A stretch of 64,000 nt of DNA from JAAYZB01 sp937958685 (lineage in GTDB: Bacteria > Bacillota_I > Bacilli_A > Izemoplasmatales > Hujiaoplasmataceae), in assembly GCA_036824265.1 (NCBI GenBank), contig DAITAL010000003.1, forward strand, positions 21,021-85,020, written 5' to 3'. Every line of letters starts with the position of its first letter. Position 1 is the stretch's first letter. The translations under genes were made by a program, and so were the position numbers. A model generated the notes under the pieces. That model worked only from the letters and a program-made list of their open reading frames with translations. It had not been told where the DNA came from and did not search any database. Below, one piece after another: positions 24,845 through 33,153 of this stretch.

Positions 24845-26014
24845 ATGGGTGTCACCACAGGAAAAAGGGTTCTGTCAATCGACAGGTACCGCGGGATAGT
24901 CGTGTTTTTGTTGGTTGCGACATTGCCGATGTACTTTATCGACGCGTTCGATTTCACCGATCCTTTCACGACCCATATCATTGAGGACGCCTTTCTTTTG
25001 GTTCCCCATTATGCTTTCTACGACTTGATCGCTCCCGTTTTCATTTTCGCTGCGGGATTGTCTTTCAGTCTTTCGTACGCGAAGACAAAAGCGAAACTCG
25101 GAAATAGGGCCGCTGTGGTAAAGTGTGTCTCTCGGGGGTTGAAGTTGATTGCGATCGGGACCGTTCTTTTGTATTTTGGCGAGGAAATGATCGACGATAT
25201 CTACCAAACATCCGCCTATGTGATCGCCGGACTTGCGGGCTTGTGGTTGCTCTTGTGGATTTTGAAACTCGCCATCAGGCGCGTCATCGCCAAGATCTTG
25301 GATGTGGTGCTGATCATCTTGGGCGCTTTCGCCCTGATCGTCGGAATCGGCGAGACAATCTATCTGCTCATCACCGGATCCTTGCCGTTTGAGCATTGGA
25401 ACGTGCTCCAGTCGATTGGTTTCGCGACATTGGTGACCCTGGTCTTCCATGGATTGAAACCTTACCCCAAGTTGGCGGTCTTGCTCGTCTTCTTTCTCGT
25501 CTATGCACTTGTGTACCAGCTTGTCGGTTACAACGGCTTCGTCTCCATGTCCCATGGCGGCGTGCTCGGCAGCTTCGGCTGGGGCATCATGATGGTGGCT
25601 GCCGATCTGATCGGCGAACTGGCTGTCAGCGACAAAAACCAGATGTATCTGGTCGGGGGGATTTTGGTGCTGACCGGAGTTGCCGGCTATCTCCTCTTCG
25701 AATGCAACAAATTCTCGGTTTCCCCCGGATACGTGGCTATGTCGGTGGTCTTGGCCTTTGTGGTGTACGCCATCATCGGCTTGTTCGACTTTTGGCATTT
25801 CGACAATGGTCCGATAGTCTCGCTGGGACGAAACGCCATCCTTATTTATATCATCCACATGCTTGCGGGCACGTATGTGGGCATCTACTTGAACTACTAC
25901 GCCTACGTCTACAACGCGGATTTGCTCGCGTACTTCGGCATCGCTTTGTATTTGGCGATCCTCTTCGTGGCGGGATATCTCCTCAATCGCCACCGCATAT
26001 ACCTAAAGATTTGA
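24845..26014 (+). CDS. Polytopic membrane acyltransferase (HGSNAT/DUF1624-like)
   Basis: A 389-residue membrane protein with about ten to eleven hydrophobic segments. The start R-V-L-S-I-D-R-Y-R-G-I and the block A-P-V-F-I-F-A-A-G-L-S-F-S-L-S match the heparan-alpha-glucosaminide N-acetyltransferase-like family, which transfers acetyl groups across the membrane to sugars. The usual catalytic His cannot be assigned with confidence. It follows the GH5 lipoprotein by 129 bases without a clear terminator, so the two may act on the same extracellular sugar polymer. GAAGGGA precedes the ATG. Confidence 0.7.
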   Translation: MGVTTGKRVLSIDRYRGIVVFLLVATLPMYFIDAFDFTDPFTTHIIEDAFLLVPHYAFYDLIAPVFIFAAGLSFSLSYAKTKAKLGNRAAVVKCVSRGLKLIAIGTVLLYFGEEMIDDIYQTSAYVIAGLAGLWLLLWILKLAIRRVIAKILDVVLIILGAFALIVGIGETIYLLITGSLPFEHWNVLQSIGFATLVTLVFHGLKPYPKLAVLLVFFLVYALVYQLVGYNGFVSMSHGGVLGSFGWGIMMVAADLIGELAVSDKNQMYLVGGILVLTGVAGYLLFECNKFSVSPGYVAMSVVLAFVVYAIIGLFDFWHFDNGPIVSLGRNAILIYIIHMLAGTYVGIYLNYYAYVYNADLLAYFGIALYLAILFVAGYLLNRHRIYLKI

Positions 26015-26119
26015 ACGGTAGGAAACCAGATCGTCTAACTTTGGTTGCGGAAAGCAATCGCTTGCGGATGCGGTTTATGGACACATTATGGTAAAGGAGG
26101 AACGATCAACCGTCGATCA

Positions 26120-26569
26120 ATGACGGATGATTGGCTGACAAATTTGGGAAAACACACCGACAACATCAGGAAACTGACGCGAATGCAATACTATGTCACC
26201 CAGCAAAACGGCACCGAACCGCCCTATGACAACGAATATGACCGGGAATTTAAGCCCGGTATCTACGTGGATGTCGTCTCCAAGGCTGTCTTGTTCACCT
26301 CCAAGGACAAATTCGACTCCGGATGTGGCTGGCCGGCTTTCAAGAGACCAATCAGCGATCAGGCAATCATCCAAAAGCCGGACTATTCCCACGGGATGAG
26401 CCGGATCGAAGTCAGGAGCGCAGAGGCGGACAGTCACCTTGGCCACGTGTTTGACGACGGCCCCGGAGGAAGCCCCCGTTTCTGCATCAACTCCGCAAGC
26501 CTGGAGTTCATCCCCAAGGAAAAGATGGCAGCGGCCGGGTACGGCGAGTATTTGTCCTTGCTTGACTGA
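26120..26569 (+). CDS. msrB: Peptide-methionine (R)-S-oxide reductase MsrB
   Basis: A 149-residue methionine sulfoxide reductase specific for the R isomer. The motifs are S-G-C-G-W-P-A-F, H-L-G-H-V-F-D-D-G-P and the catalytic Cys in R-F-C-I-N-S-A-S-L. The two C-x-x-C pairs that bind structural zinc in some MsrB proteins are absent. The start is uncertain: AAAGGAGG at 26094-26101 is 18 bases from the ATG at 26120, and no standard start codon is better placed. It would be recycled by thioredoxin. A pirin gene follows closely. Confidence 0.92.
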   Translation: MTDDWLTNLGKHTDNIRKLTRMQYYVTQQNGTEPPYDNEYDREFKPGIYVDVVSKAVLFTSKDKFDSGCGWPAFKRPISDQAIIQKPDYSHGMSRIEVRSAEADSHLGHVFDDGPGGSPRFCINSASLEFIPKEKMAAAGYGEYLSLLD

Positions 26570-26601
26570 TGCAAGCGATTCCAAAAAAGGAGGCAGTATT
26601 G

Positions 26602-27450
26602 ATGGAAGAGTACAGGAAGATCCGTCTGATCACCGAGGGGAGACCGGCCGTTGACGGCGCCGGGGTGAGGCTTGTCCGGGTGTTCGGATACCGCGAAACC
26701 AAGTTGTATGATCCGTTTCTCTTGTTTGACGCTTTCGATTCGGAAAACCCCGAAGATTATGTCAAAGGCTTTCCCTGGCATCCGCATCGGGGCATCGAAA
26801 CGATCACCTATCTGATCGATGGAGCCTTCGAGCACGGCGACAGTTTGGGAAACGGCGGCCTGATCACCAAGGGCGGCTGCCAGTGGATGACCGCCGGGTC
26901 CGGCATCATCCATCAGGAGATGCCAAAACCATCCGCCCGGCTATTGGGAGCGCAACTGTGGCTCAACATTCCCCAAAGGGACAAGATGTGCCAGCCCAAA
27001 TACGGCGACATCAGATGCGAGGATGTCCCGATCATCGAGTTTGTCGGCGGCAGACTGCATATCATCGCCGGCAACTATCTTGGCACAGAAGGCGCCTTTG
27101 CCGGCGATTACGTCAAAGCGACCTATTTTGATGTGGAACTCGACCCGGATGCAACATGGCAGTATGCATCCCCGAAGACCGATACGCTGTTCATCTACGT
27201 CGTTTCCGGAGGCGCTGAGACTATCGAAGCGAAGACCGTATCCGCCAGGACGGCTGTCTTGTTCACTGAAGGAAATCACCTGTATCTCAAGGCAAAAGCC
27301 TCGGGCATCCGCTTCCTGGTGTTGACGGCGCCGGCTTTGAACGAGCCGATCGCCTGGGGCGGGCCGATCGTGATGAATACGAAGGAAGAACTCGATCTCG
27401 CCTTTAGGGAGTTGCAGGAGAACACCTTTCTCAAATATCAACCGCGATGA
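26602..27450 (+). CDS. Pirin-family bicupin protein
   Basis: A 282-residue protein with the pirin pattern. The N-terminal cupin has H-P-H-R-G-I-E-T-I-T-Y and H-Q-E-M-P, which supply the three His and one Glu metal ligands. A-G-S-G-I-I-H is also typical. Bacterial pirins include quercetin 2,3-dioxygenases and redox-responsive regulators; the substrate here is unknown. The start at 26602 follows AAAAAAGGAGG. It lies just behind msrB, hinting at a stress-related pair. Confidence 0.88.
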   Translation: MEEYRKIRLITEGRPAVDGAGVRLVRVFGYRETKLYDPFLLFDAFDSENPEDYVKGFPWHPHRGIETITYLIDGAFEHGDSLGNGGLITKGGCQWMTAGSGIIHQEMPKPSARLLGAQLWLNIPQRDKMCQPKYGDIRCEDVPIIEFVGGRLHIIAGNYLGTEGAFAGDYVKATYFDVELDPDATWQYASPKTDTLFIYVVSGGAETIEAKTVSARTAVLFTEGNHLYLKAKASGIRFLVLTAPALNEPIAWGGPIVMNTKEELDLAFRELQENTFLKYQPR

Positions 27451-27483
27451 TGGGTTTGTTGCATTTGATATTTGTTATACATC

Positions 27484-27512
27484 TTGTCAGGCAAGAAGCC
27501 TTCTAATATAAT
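27484..27512 (+). promoter_or_regulatory. Promoter of the YdeI-like gene
   Basis: TTGTCA (27484-27489), a 17-base spacer and TATAAT (27507-27512). A second TATAAT lies at 27517-27522. Confidence 0.75.
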
Positions 27513-27545
27513 GATATATAATCCAATTTTCTTCAAAGGATCACC

Positions 27546-28109
27546 ATGGACAAACCAGAACACAAGTTCGCAAACCCCCAGGAGTTTCGCGCCTGGCTGG
27601 AAAAAAACCACCAGACCAGCGACGGCATCATGATCATCTTTGATCGCAAGGATCCCGATTGTCTCAAGCGGGAAGCGGCCGTCGAGGAAGCGATCTGTTT
27701 CGGCTGGATCGATGGCCTGCTCCGTAAAACCGGAGCATCGACCTACACCCTCTATTTCACGAAAAGGCGGCCCAAGAGCAACTGGTCGCCGAAGAACATC
27801 GCCACCGCGATCCGGCTGGAAGCCGAGGGCAGACTGATGGAAGCGGGACGGGATAAGATCGCGGAAGCCAAGGCCAACGGCGCCTGGGACAACCCGGCCG
27901 CCCTGCCGCCTTACGATCCCGAACAGACACAGATCCTGATCGATGCGCTTTCAAACTCACAGCTTGCGCGCGAGAATCTTCTCAAGATGTCGTTGTCGGT
28001 TCAGCGGACCTACACGATGATGTTTCTGGACGCCAAAACAGAGGCTGGTCGAAAACGCCGCCTTGAACGCATCATCTCCCGGCTCGAGCAAAACCTGAAA
28101 CCGATGTGA
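27546..28109 (+). CDS. YdeI/OmpD-associated family protein
   Basis: A 187-residue cytoplasmic protein matching the YdeI-like family often annotated as bacteriocin-protection or OmpD-associated. Signatures are F-R-A-W-L-E-K-N-H near the start, A-V-E-E-A-I-C-F-G-W-I-D-G-L and F-T-K-R-R-P-K-S-N-W-S. The C-terminal half is helical, with A-K-T-E-A-G-R-K-R-R-L-E-R-I near its end. The biochemical activity of the family is not established. It has its own promoter. Confidence 0.8.
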   Translation: MDKPEHKFANPQEFRAWLEKNHQTSDGIMIIFDRKDPDCLKREAAVEEAICFGWIDGLLRKTGASTYTLYFTKRRPKSNWSPKNIATAIRLEAEGRLMEAGRDKIAEAKANGAWDNPAALPPYDPEQTQILIDALSNSQLARENLLKMSLSVQRTYTMMFLDAKTEAGRKRRLERIISRLEQNLKPM

Positions 28110-28197
28110 GAGGCGTACATCACCCAACAGCAACAACGCCATATCATGACCGAATCACCAAAAACACGATAATTCCCATAATTGAAAGGGTGGCCTT

Positions 28198-29211
28198 ATG
28201 CACAACATGATCGGCAACACGCCATTGCTCATCATCGATTATCTTTACAAAAAAGAACCGCGCCGGCTTTATGCCAAGGCGGAATATTACAACCTGACGG
28301 GGTCGATCAAGGACCGGATGGCCAAATATATCATTGAGGAATCCTACAAGGACGGCACGTTGCATCGGGGCATGCCGATCATCGAGGCCACCAGTGGCAA
28401 CACCGGAATCGCGTTTTCGGCCCTCGGGGCGATGTATGGGCATCCCGTGCACATCTTCATGCCCGAGTGGATGTCGAACGAACGAAAGCAGATGATCCGC
28501 AAGTACGGCGCGATCCTGCATGAGGTCACCATGGAGGAAGGCGGTTTCGCCGGGTGTGTCGCCCTGGCCGACGAGTTCGCCCGCACCATCGGCGGCTTTC
28601 GCCCGCAGCAGTTCTTCAATCCCTACAATGTCGAGGCGCATTTCATGACGACCGGACTCGAGATCTGCACACAACTTGACAAATTGCAGATCCGCCCTGA
28701 CGGCTTCGTGGCCGGTGTCGGCACCGGCGGCACGATCATGGGCGTCAGGAAGCGTCTGAAGAAGAAACATCCGCATGTGAAGATCTTTCCGCTCGAACCG
28801 GCGCAGGCGGCCATCATGAAGACGGGCGACCCTGGTGGCAAACACCGAATCCAGGGAATCGGCGACGGGTTCATCCCGCAGATCGTCAAACCGGAAGAAC
28901 TGGACGACATCATCGTCATTGACGATGGGGATGCGATCCTGATGACGCAAATGCTGGCCAAGAAGCTCGGACTCGGTGTGGGCGTCTCCAGCGGCGCCAA
29001 TTTCCTCGGCGCCGTCATGGTCCAAAACCAGTTCGGCGGCGATTTCACCGTCGTGACCGTCTTCAGCGACGATTCCAAGAAATACTTGTCGTCCTCCCTG
29101 CTGCTTGATGAGCCGATCAAGCCGGGATTCATCACTCCCGACATCGAGCTGTTGTCGATGGACGCGGAATGCATCTGCGACAAGCGGATTTTCGCGGGGA
29201 CCTGCAACTAA
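28198..29211 (+). CDS. Cysteine-synthase-family PLP enzyme
   Basis: A 337-residue fold-type II PLP enzyme resembling CysK/CBS, which replaces the acetyl or hydroxyl group of a serine derivative with a thiol. The PLP lysine is in T-G-S-I-K-D-R-M, the substrate loop is A-T-S-G-N-T-G-I, and the phosphate-binding loop is G-V-G-T-G-G-T-I-M-G. The C-terminal tail (about 295-337) has an unusual Cys-containing ending, C-I-C-D-K-R-I-F-A-G-T-C. No CBS domain is fused. Whether it is a cysteine synthase or a paralogue such as a cystathionine or cyanoalanine synthase cannot be decided. Confidence 0.85.
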   Translation: MHNMIGNTPLLIIDYLYKKEPRRLYAKAEYYNLTGSIKDRMAKYIIEESYKDGTLHRGMPIIEATSGNTGIAFSALGAMYGHPVHIFMPEWMSNERKQMIRKYGAILHEVTMEEGGFAGCVALADEFARTIGGFRPQQFFNPYNVEAHFMTTGLEICTQLDKLQIRPDGFVAGVGTGGTIMGVRKRLKKKHPHVKIFPLEPAQAAIMKTGDPGGKHRIQGIGDGFIPQIVKPEELDDIIVIDDGDAILMTQMLAKKLGLGVGVSSGANFLGAVMVQNQFGGDFTVVTVFSDDSKKYLSSSLLLDEPIKPGFITPDIELLSMDAECICDKRIFAGTCN

Positions 29212-29294
29212 GCGTTTTCCAGGTAACCATTTGGCGACAAAACCACGAAAAAAGAGCGCGCAAGCTTACAACAATGAATAAACATTCATCGGCC

Positions 29295-29320
29295 GAGGGC
29301 GTGAGAAATGAGCCCTTTTT
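29295..29320 (+). terminator. Probable terminator after the cysteine-synthase-like gene
   Basis: A five-base-pair stem (AGGGC with GCCCT) with an eleven-base loop, followed by TTTT. The stem is short, so confidence is moderate. Confidence 0.45.
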
Positions 29321-29361
29321 AACCATTTTCAAGTTCATGAGAAAAAACGTGAGCAAATCTT

Positions 29362-29390
29362 TTGACATCCCTTTCAAGCTATAATATAAT
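29362..29390 (+). promoter_or_regulatory. Consensus promoter of the SipW operon
   Basis: TTGACA (29362-29367), a 17-base spacer and TATAAT (29385-29390), an exact match to the housekeeping consensus. The riboswitch-like leader follows. Confidence 0.85.
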
Positions 29391-29417
29391 TTAGCCGACG
29401 AAAAAAATAAATAGAAT

Positions 29418-29514
29418 GACAAAGCTAAAATCGAAGTGATTCGATGACAGAAAACTACAGGGTCTCCGATGGAGATAGCCAGCTGCCATTTGAAAATCGA
29501 CTTTAGCTTTTTTT
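29418..29514 (+). promoter_or_regulatory. c-di-GMP-I (GEMM-I) riboswitch-like leader with a terminator platform
   Basis: The leader has the layout of a GEMM-I aptamer: a GNRA-capped hairpin (ATCGAA-GTGA-TTCGAT, 29430-29445), then GACAGAAAACTACAGGGTCT, a second hairpin and GATAGCCAGCTGCC. Bases 29421-29434 can instead pair with 29497-29510 (13 of 14), and this pairing is followed by seven T residues. That terminator uses the same strand as the first aptamer hairpin, so the two folds compete. An ON switch is inferred. No covariance search was possible. Confidence 0.7.
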
Positions 29515-29545
29515 GTCAAAAAAACCATCTAAAGGAGTGTTAATC

Positions 29546-30031
29546 ATGTTTAAGAAATTTCTGGCAGTAATCGCATTGGCTCTGGTATTGGGCGGAAGCG
29601 CCCTGGCATTCGCCTGGTGGGACAACCTTTCCGCAAACCGTGAGGAAGTCATCACCATCGGACAAGGTGTCACCCTGCAAGTCGCAGCTGTAGCCACCGC
29701 TCCAGAAGGGAAAGTCCTCGTTCCGGCCGGCGTCGTTTTAAAGGCAAATGACGTTACCGAAGTTGTCCTGACCTACAACGTCAAACTCGACCTTGAAGTT
29801 CTCACCGCCCTTGATCTGACAGTATCCGCCAGCAACATCCAAATCGGCGGCAGCTCCGAGCACGAAGCGTTGGTCACGATCGACATCGCCCAAGCGGCAG
29901 CCACCGTCAACAACGCTGATGTCCTCGTCACCGTAACAATCACGCTTGCGCAACCAGACACTGAAGAAGTCTATCTGGAAATCATCAACCAGGATATCAC
30001 CTTCACCCTGACCTTCTCAGCATCGCAGTAA
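29546..30031 (+). CDS. SipW-type secreted protein (TasA/camelysin-like), first copy
   Basis: A 161-residue exported protein. The signal segment L-A-V-I-A-L-A-L-V-L-G-G-S-A-L-A is followed by F-A-W-W-D-N-L, matching the G-x-x-x-A-x-x-(W/F)-(D/E) pattern of SipW-processed precursors such as TasA and camelysin. The mature part is rich in Val, Thr and Ala and predicted to be all beta. It is the first gene after the riboswitch. By analogy it may be a matrix or fibre subunit. The start at 29546 follows AAAGGAGTG. Confidence 0.72.
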   Translation: MFKKFLAVIALALVLGGSALAFAWWDNLSANREEVITIGQGVTLQVAAVATAPEGKVLVPAGVVLKANDVTEVVLTYNVKLDLEVLTALDLTVSASNIQIGGSSEHEALVTIDIAQAAATVNNADVLVTVTITLAQPDTEEVYLEIINQDITFTLTFSASQ

Positions 30032-30077
30032 CTAAAAAAAACAAAAAAAACATAGAAAAATATAAGGAGAAAAAATC

Positions 30078-30662
30078 ATGAAAAAAGTATTTGCATTAAT
30101 CGCTTTGGCAGCATTGTTAGTTGGTTCCACAGTTGTCGCTTTTGCCTGGTGGGATAGTCTACGGGCAGACAGAGACGAAACGTTCGAAATCGGTTATGGT
30201 GTCAGACTCCAGGTCGACAGCGAACTTCAGGACACCCGTGCGCTTGTTCCCGCCGGTTCGTTCTATGCCGCTTATGAGGCGGACTATACCACGGCTTATG
30301 TCTTTGAATACGTACTCAGCCTCGAAGAGCCTCTCACAGAAGGCATGACCGCCAATTTGAACGTTGAGATCACGGATTTCGTCCTCGGCACCTACACCTA
30401 TGGTTTCAACAACGTTGAATCCGTCGTGACCATCGATATCAACGGCACGACCGAAGCCGACGGCGCCTGGGTTCTGGAGAATGTTTTCACCGATGAAAAC
30501 AACGAAGTAACTGTCACCGTCACCCTGACGCTCATCGCCCATCCGAATGCGGAATTCGCCAGCCATTATGCGGCTGTCGCCGGCCAGTTGCCGACTTTCT
30601 CGATCGGTTTCGAGGTTGAGAACACTTCGAGTTCTGAAGCTCCCGAATCACCCCTTCAGTAA
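30078..30662 (+). CDS. SipW-type secreted protein, second copy
   Basis: A 194-residue paralogue of the preceding gene. The signal peptide ends in G-S-T-V-V-A-F-A-W-W-D-S-L, the same cleavage-region pattern. The mature region shares the I-G-Y-G-V-R-L-Q-V and L-V-P-A-G-S-F phrases with its neighbour (I-G-Q-G-V-T-L-Q-V, L-V-P-A-G-V-V). A Ser/Glu-rich tail ends the protein. AAGGAGAAAAAATC precedes the ATG, and the gap to the first copy has no terminator, so they are co-transcribed. Confidence 0.72.
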   Translation: MKKVFALIALAALLVGSTVVAFAWWDSLRADRDETFEIGYGVRLQVDSELQDTRALVPAGSFYAAYEADYTTAYVFEYVLSLEEPLTEGMTANLNVEITDFVLGTYTYGFNNVESVVTIDINGTTEADGAWVLENVFTDENNEVTVTVTLTLIAHPNAEFASHYAAVAGQLPTFSIGFEVENTSSSEAPESPLQ

Positions 30663-30751
30663 TCCCAAAAAAACAGCCAGTACGACAACATGAAAACCGG
30701 AGCCGGGCCCGTTGACAACCAACCCGGCCCGGCCTGCTCCCGGAGGGCCTT

Positions 30752-31327
30752 ATGGAAGAACTGAATAGCATTACATCCTCGATTTTCCACTTCAAGAGCA
30801 AACGGCTGTTGGTGTTGATACTGCTCGGTTTCGTCTCGATCAACTTCGGGATCGGCTATTCGCTGTGGGACAAGGCAAATCAGGTCGTTGACGATCCGAT
30901 CATCGATATCGGCGTCGGCGCTGTCATCCAGGTTTCCGAAACCCTCAATCCCGGACCCAACCAGAAACTCATTCCCTATGGCGCTTTCAAAGGCGCAAAC
31001 GACATCGAAGAGTTCATCTACACCTACACCGTAAGGCTCAACAAGGACGGCATGCTCACCGCGAAGATCAACAGACTGCTGGTGGGCGAAGACGCGACGC
31101 TTACACACATGTTCACCGTCACGGTGATCGATGAGAACCGGCAAGTCGAAGGCGAAAACCAGTTGACGACAAGTTTTCAGAAGGAAGCGGAAGCGGAATA
31201 TCACACCGCCGTCATCACCTTCAGGATCCGCCTCAATCACCCAACCACCCAAGCGGAGTATCTGGCGATCCAAGGCAAGCGCATCAACTTGACTTTTACC
31301 TTCACCGCCAGCGAGAAAACAGACTGA
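30752..31327 (+). CDS. SipW-type secreted protein, third copy (longer N-terminus)
   Basis: A 191-residue member of the same family with a longer cytoplasmic lead before the membrane segment (about 19-36), ending in G-I-G-Y-S-L-W-D-K-A. The mature part keeps I-G-V-G-A-V-I-Q-V and L-I-P-Y-G-A-F-K-G-A-N-D-I-E-E, matching copies 1 and 2. The long lead could be a retained anchor rather than a cleaved signal, as in minor or anchoring subunits. It lies 25 bases before sipW. Confidence 0.68.
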   Translation: MEELNSITSSIFHFKSKRLLVLILLGFVSINFGIGYSLWDKANQVVDDPIIDIGVGAVIQVSETLNPGPNQKLIPYGAFKGANDIEEFIYTYTVRLNKDGMLTAKINRLLVGEDATLTHMFTVTVIDENRQVEGENQLTTSFQKEAEAEYHTAVITFRIRLNHPTTQAEYLAIQGKRINLTFTFTASEKTD

Positions 31328-31352
31328 ACCCCAATGAAAGGAGCGAGCCCCA

Positions 31353-31898
31353 ATGTCCAAAACAATTCTGAAAACGAAGTTTGGCAAATCGCTCCTGGAG
31401 GGGCTCAGGTTTTTCCTCATCGTCGGCATCATCTACGGCATCGGCTATGTCATCCTCAATTATGTCCCCTTCTTTGCCAAACATGAGCATTACGTGATCG
31501 CCACCGGCAGCATGACTCCCGTCATCGACCCCGGCGACGTGGTCATCATCGACAACAGCGTCTTGCTGGACGATCTCGTTGAGGGCGACATCATCGCCTT
31601 CAGGGCGGTGATCGACGACAGCGGGGAAGAACGGGTCGTGGTGCATTATCTCGCAAGTGTCGTTGAAGACGACGAGGGCGTCAGGACTTACCAAACCAAA
31701 CCACATGTTTCCGAACGCCTGGACGACTGGGAGCTGACTGACGAAGACATCATCGGCATCCATGTCCTGACGATCAGCAACATTGGCCGGCTGCTCCTCT
31801 TCGCCCAATCGCTCATCGGCCGGATCATCATCATCGTGGACATCGTCATAATCTATTACCTGTTTAAAATCCTGTTCAAAGACAAAAAGAAAGCCTAA
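31353..31898 (+). CDS. sipW: Signal peptidase I, SipW (ER-type)
   Basis: A 181-residue membrane protease that cleaves precursors of the type encoded around it. It has an N-terminal membrane segment (about 18-38) and the catalytic Ser53 in A-T-G-S-M-T-P. The base is H98 in V-V-V-H-Y, where bacterial type I enzymes have Lys, which marks the SipW/ER-type (Ser-His) group. Two C-terminal membrane segments follow (about 145-175). It is flanked by three presumed substrates upstream and one downstream in the same transcript. Confidence 0.92.
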   Translation: MSKTILKTKFGKSLLEGLRFFLIVGIIYGIGYVILNYVPFFAKHEHYVIATGSMTPVIDPGDVVIIDNSVLLDDLVEGDIIAFRAVIDDSGEERVVVHYLASVVEDDEGVRTYQTKPHVSERLDDWELTDEDIIGIHVLTISNIGRLLLFAQSLIGRIIIIVDIVIIYYLFKILFKDKKKA

Positions 31899-31931
31899 CC
31901 CCAAACAAGGAAATCAAAGGAGGTGAGGGAC

Positions 31932-32888
31932 ATGGCGGGCATCAAAAAACTATTGGCATTATTCATCTTTGCGCTGATCGGAATCTCCGGCACGACGATG
32001 CTGGGATACAGCCATTTTGACGATCTGGACCAGGATCGTCCCCTTGCGGTTTCCCTTGGCTTCTGGGATTTTCCGGGTGTACCCTTCGCAAATTTCGATG
32101 ATCGGTTGGCTTCCGGATTTTTCACGCTCTTCGGTGTTGACACGCTGACCGATCTTTATGCCAACACGACGTTTTCGCAGATCATGAACGCCGCCAGCAA
32201 AACCACCAACGGCGGCAGCACCTATTCTGGCACCGGATACACGATTTCCGGCGTCGAATTCGCCAATCAGGCATGGCAGATCCGTGGGGATGCGGTCTAC
32301 ACCTCGGGCAACACCTCGCTCGGCTTCGTCAGGCAGCTTGACCGCAGCCTGAACACATCCTCCCAACCGATCCATCAGGTGATGCCTTCGGATATTGCCA
32401 GTCCGCTTCCTTACCCGGAATACAGTTTTTTCACCGCCTATGACATCAAGAATTCCGTCACCGGCAACGCCTACGGCCTGCGGCTTGACAACCAGGTCGT
32501 GATGACGACGATGAACCCGGTCGCGAATCTGGACTCGATCTCCTTCTATGCGCTCCGCGGCTTGAAGATCAACTCCGCTGAAAGACTTGTCAACCGCCAG
32601 TTCGTCGTCCAAATCAGTGCGACCGGCATTGAAGGCTCGTTCGTGAATGTCGGCACCGCCCAGACGCTGCAAGCACCGCCGACGGCCATCGAGGTCTTCA
32701 ATGCGTCCGCACCCGCCAGCCATGCGTTCCCGTTCTATGAATTCGTCCTGACGACGACGCAGAAAAACAATATGCCCGCATCCGGTTACTACGTGCGGAT
32801 CAGTTTCAGCGGCGGCGTCCAAGGCAACGGCGGCAGTTCCACCCGTTCCCGCATGGTGATCGACGATTTCCAGATCAACAACGACTAA
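31932..32888 (+). CDS. Large secreted protein of the SipW operon
   Basis: A 318-residue exported protein. The signal region ends in G-T-T-M-L-G-Y-S-H-F-D-D-L-D, the same SipW-type pattern with Phe-Asp. The rest is Ser/Thr/Asn-rich and predicted beta, with a jelly-roll-like distribution of aromatic and Gly residues and an ending M-V-I-D-D-F-Q-I-N. I do not recognise a named domain; a lectin-like or matrix-associated protein is plausible. AAAGGAGGTGAGGGAC precedes the ATG. A terminator follows. Confidence 0.65.
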   Translation: MAGIKKLLALFIFALIGISGTTMLGYSHFDDLDQDRPLAVSLGFWDFPGVPFANFDDRLASGFFTLFGVDTLTDLYANTTFSQIMNAASKTTNGGSTYSGTGYTISGVEFANQAWQIRGDAVYTSGNTSLGFVRQLDRSLNTSSQPIHQVMPSDIASPLPYPEYSFFTAYDIKNSVTGNAYGLRLDNQVVMTTMNPVANLDSISFYALRGLKINSAERLVNRQFVVQISATGIEGSFVNVGTAQTLQAPPTAIEVFNASAPASHAFPFYEFVLTTTQKNNMPASGYYVRISFSGGVQGNGGSSTRSRMVIDDFQINND

Positions 32889-32898
32889 GCCCGACACA

Positions 32899-32926
32899 AA
32901 GAGACCTAAAAAGGTCTTTTTTTTGT
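32899..32926 (+). terminator. Terminator of the SipW operon
   Basis: A core stem AGACCT/AGGTCT with an outer ACACAAA/TTTGTGT match and an eight-T run in the 3' arm. Confidence 0.8.
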
Positions 32927-33040
32927 GTCCATTGCAGAAATCAAAAAAATACGCGGCTCTATTGCCATATTTTTGGATTCGTGATATTGTAACATTATCA
33001 AAACAAAGCCATGCGGTGAATTGTGTGCCTGCACTTCCCG

Positions 33041-33147
33041 GATGAATGCTTGGTTTGATAAAGCCAAACCCGGAGCGATCCGGCGACGGAAAACTATAGG
33101 GTCTCGACAGAGATAGCCAGCTGCCTTTCTAGACATTCATCGAGGTG
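33041..33147 (+). promoter_or_regulatory. Second c-di-GMP-I-like riboswitch, near a ribosome binding site
   Basis: The aptamer core (about 33060-33127) has AAGCCAAACC, a GCGA-capped hairpin (CCGGA/TCCGG), GACGGAAAACTATAGGG, a short second hairpin and GATAGCCAGCTGCC, closely matching the first leader. GATGAATG (33041-33048) is complementary to CATTCATC (33134-33141), which abuts the GAGGTG ribosome site (33142-33147). GGTTTG (33052-33057) can pair with CAAACC (33065-33070) and would disrupt the aptamer. Control of translation is inferred. A TTGCCA-17-TATTGT promoter lies at 32962-32990. Confidence 0.7.
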
Positions 33148-33153
33148 AAAAGC

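Noticed and set aside
24875..25993. A 372-codon minus-strand frame opposite the membrane acyltransferase
   Set aside because: Its product is highly charged with no domain. The opposite frame has clear membrane segments and a family match.
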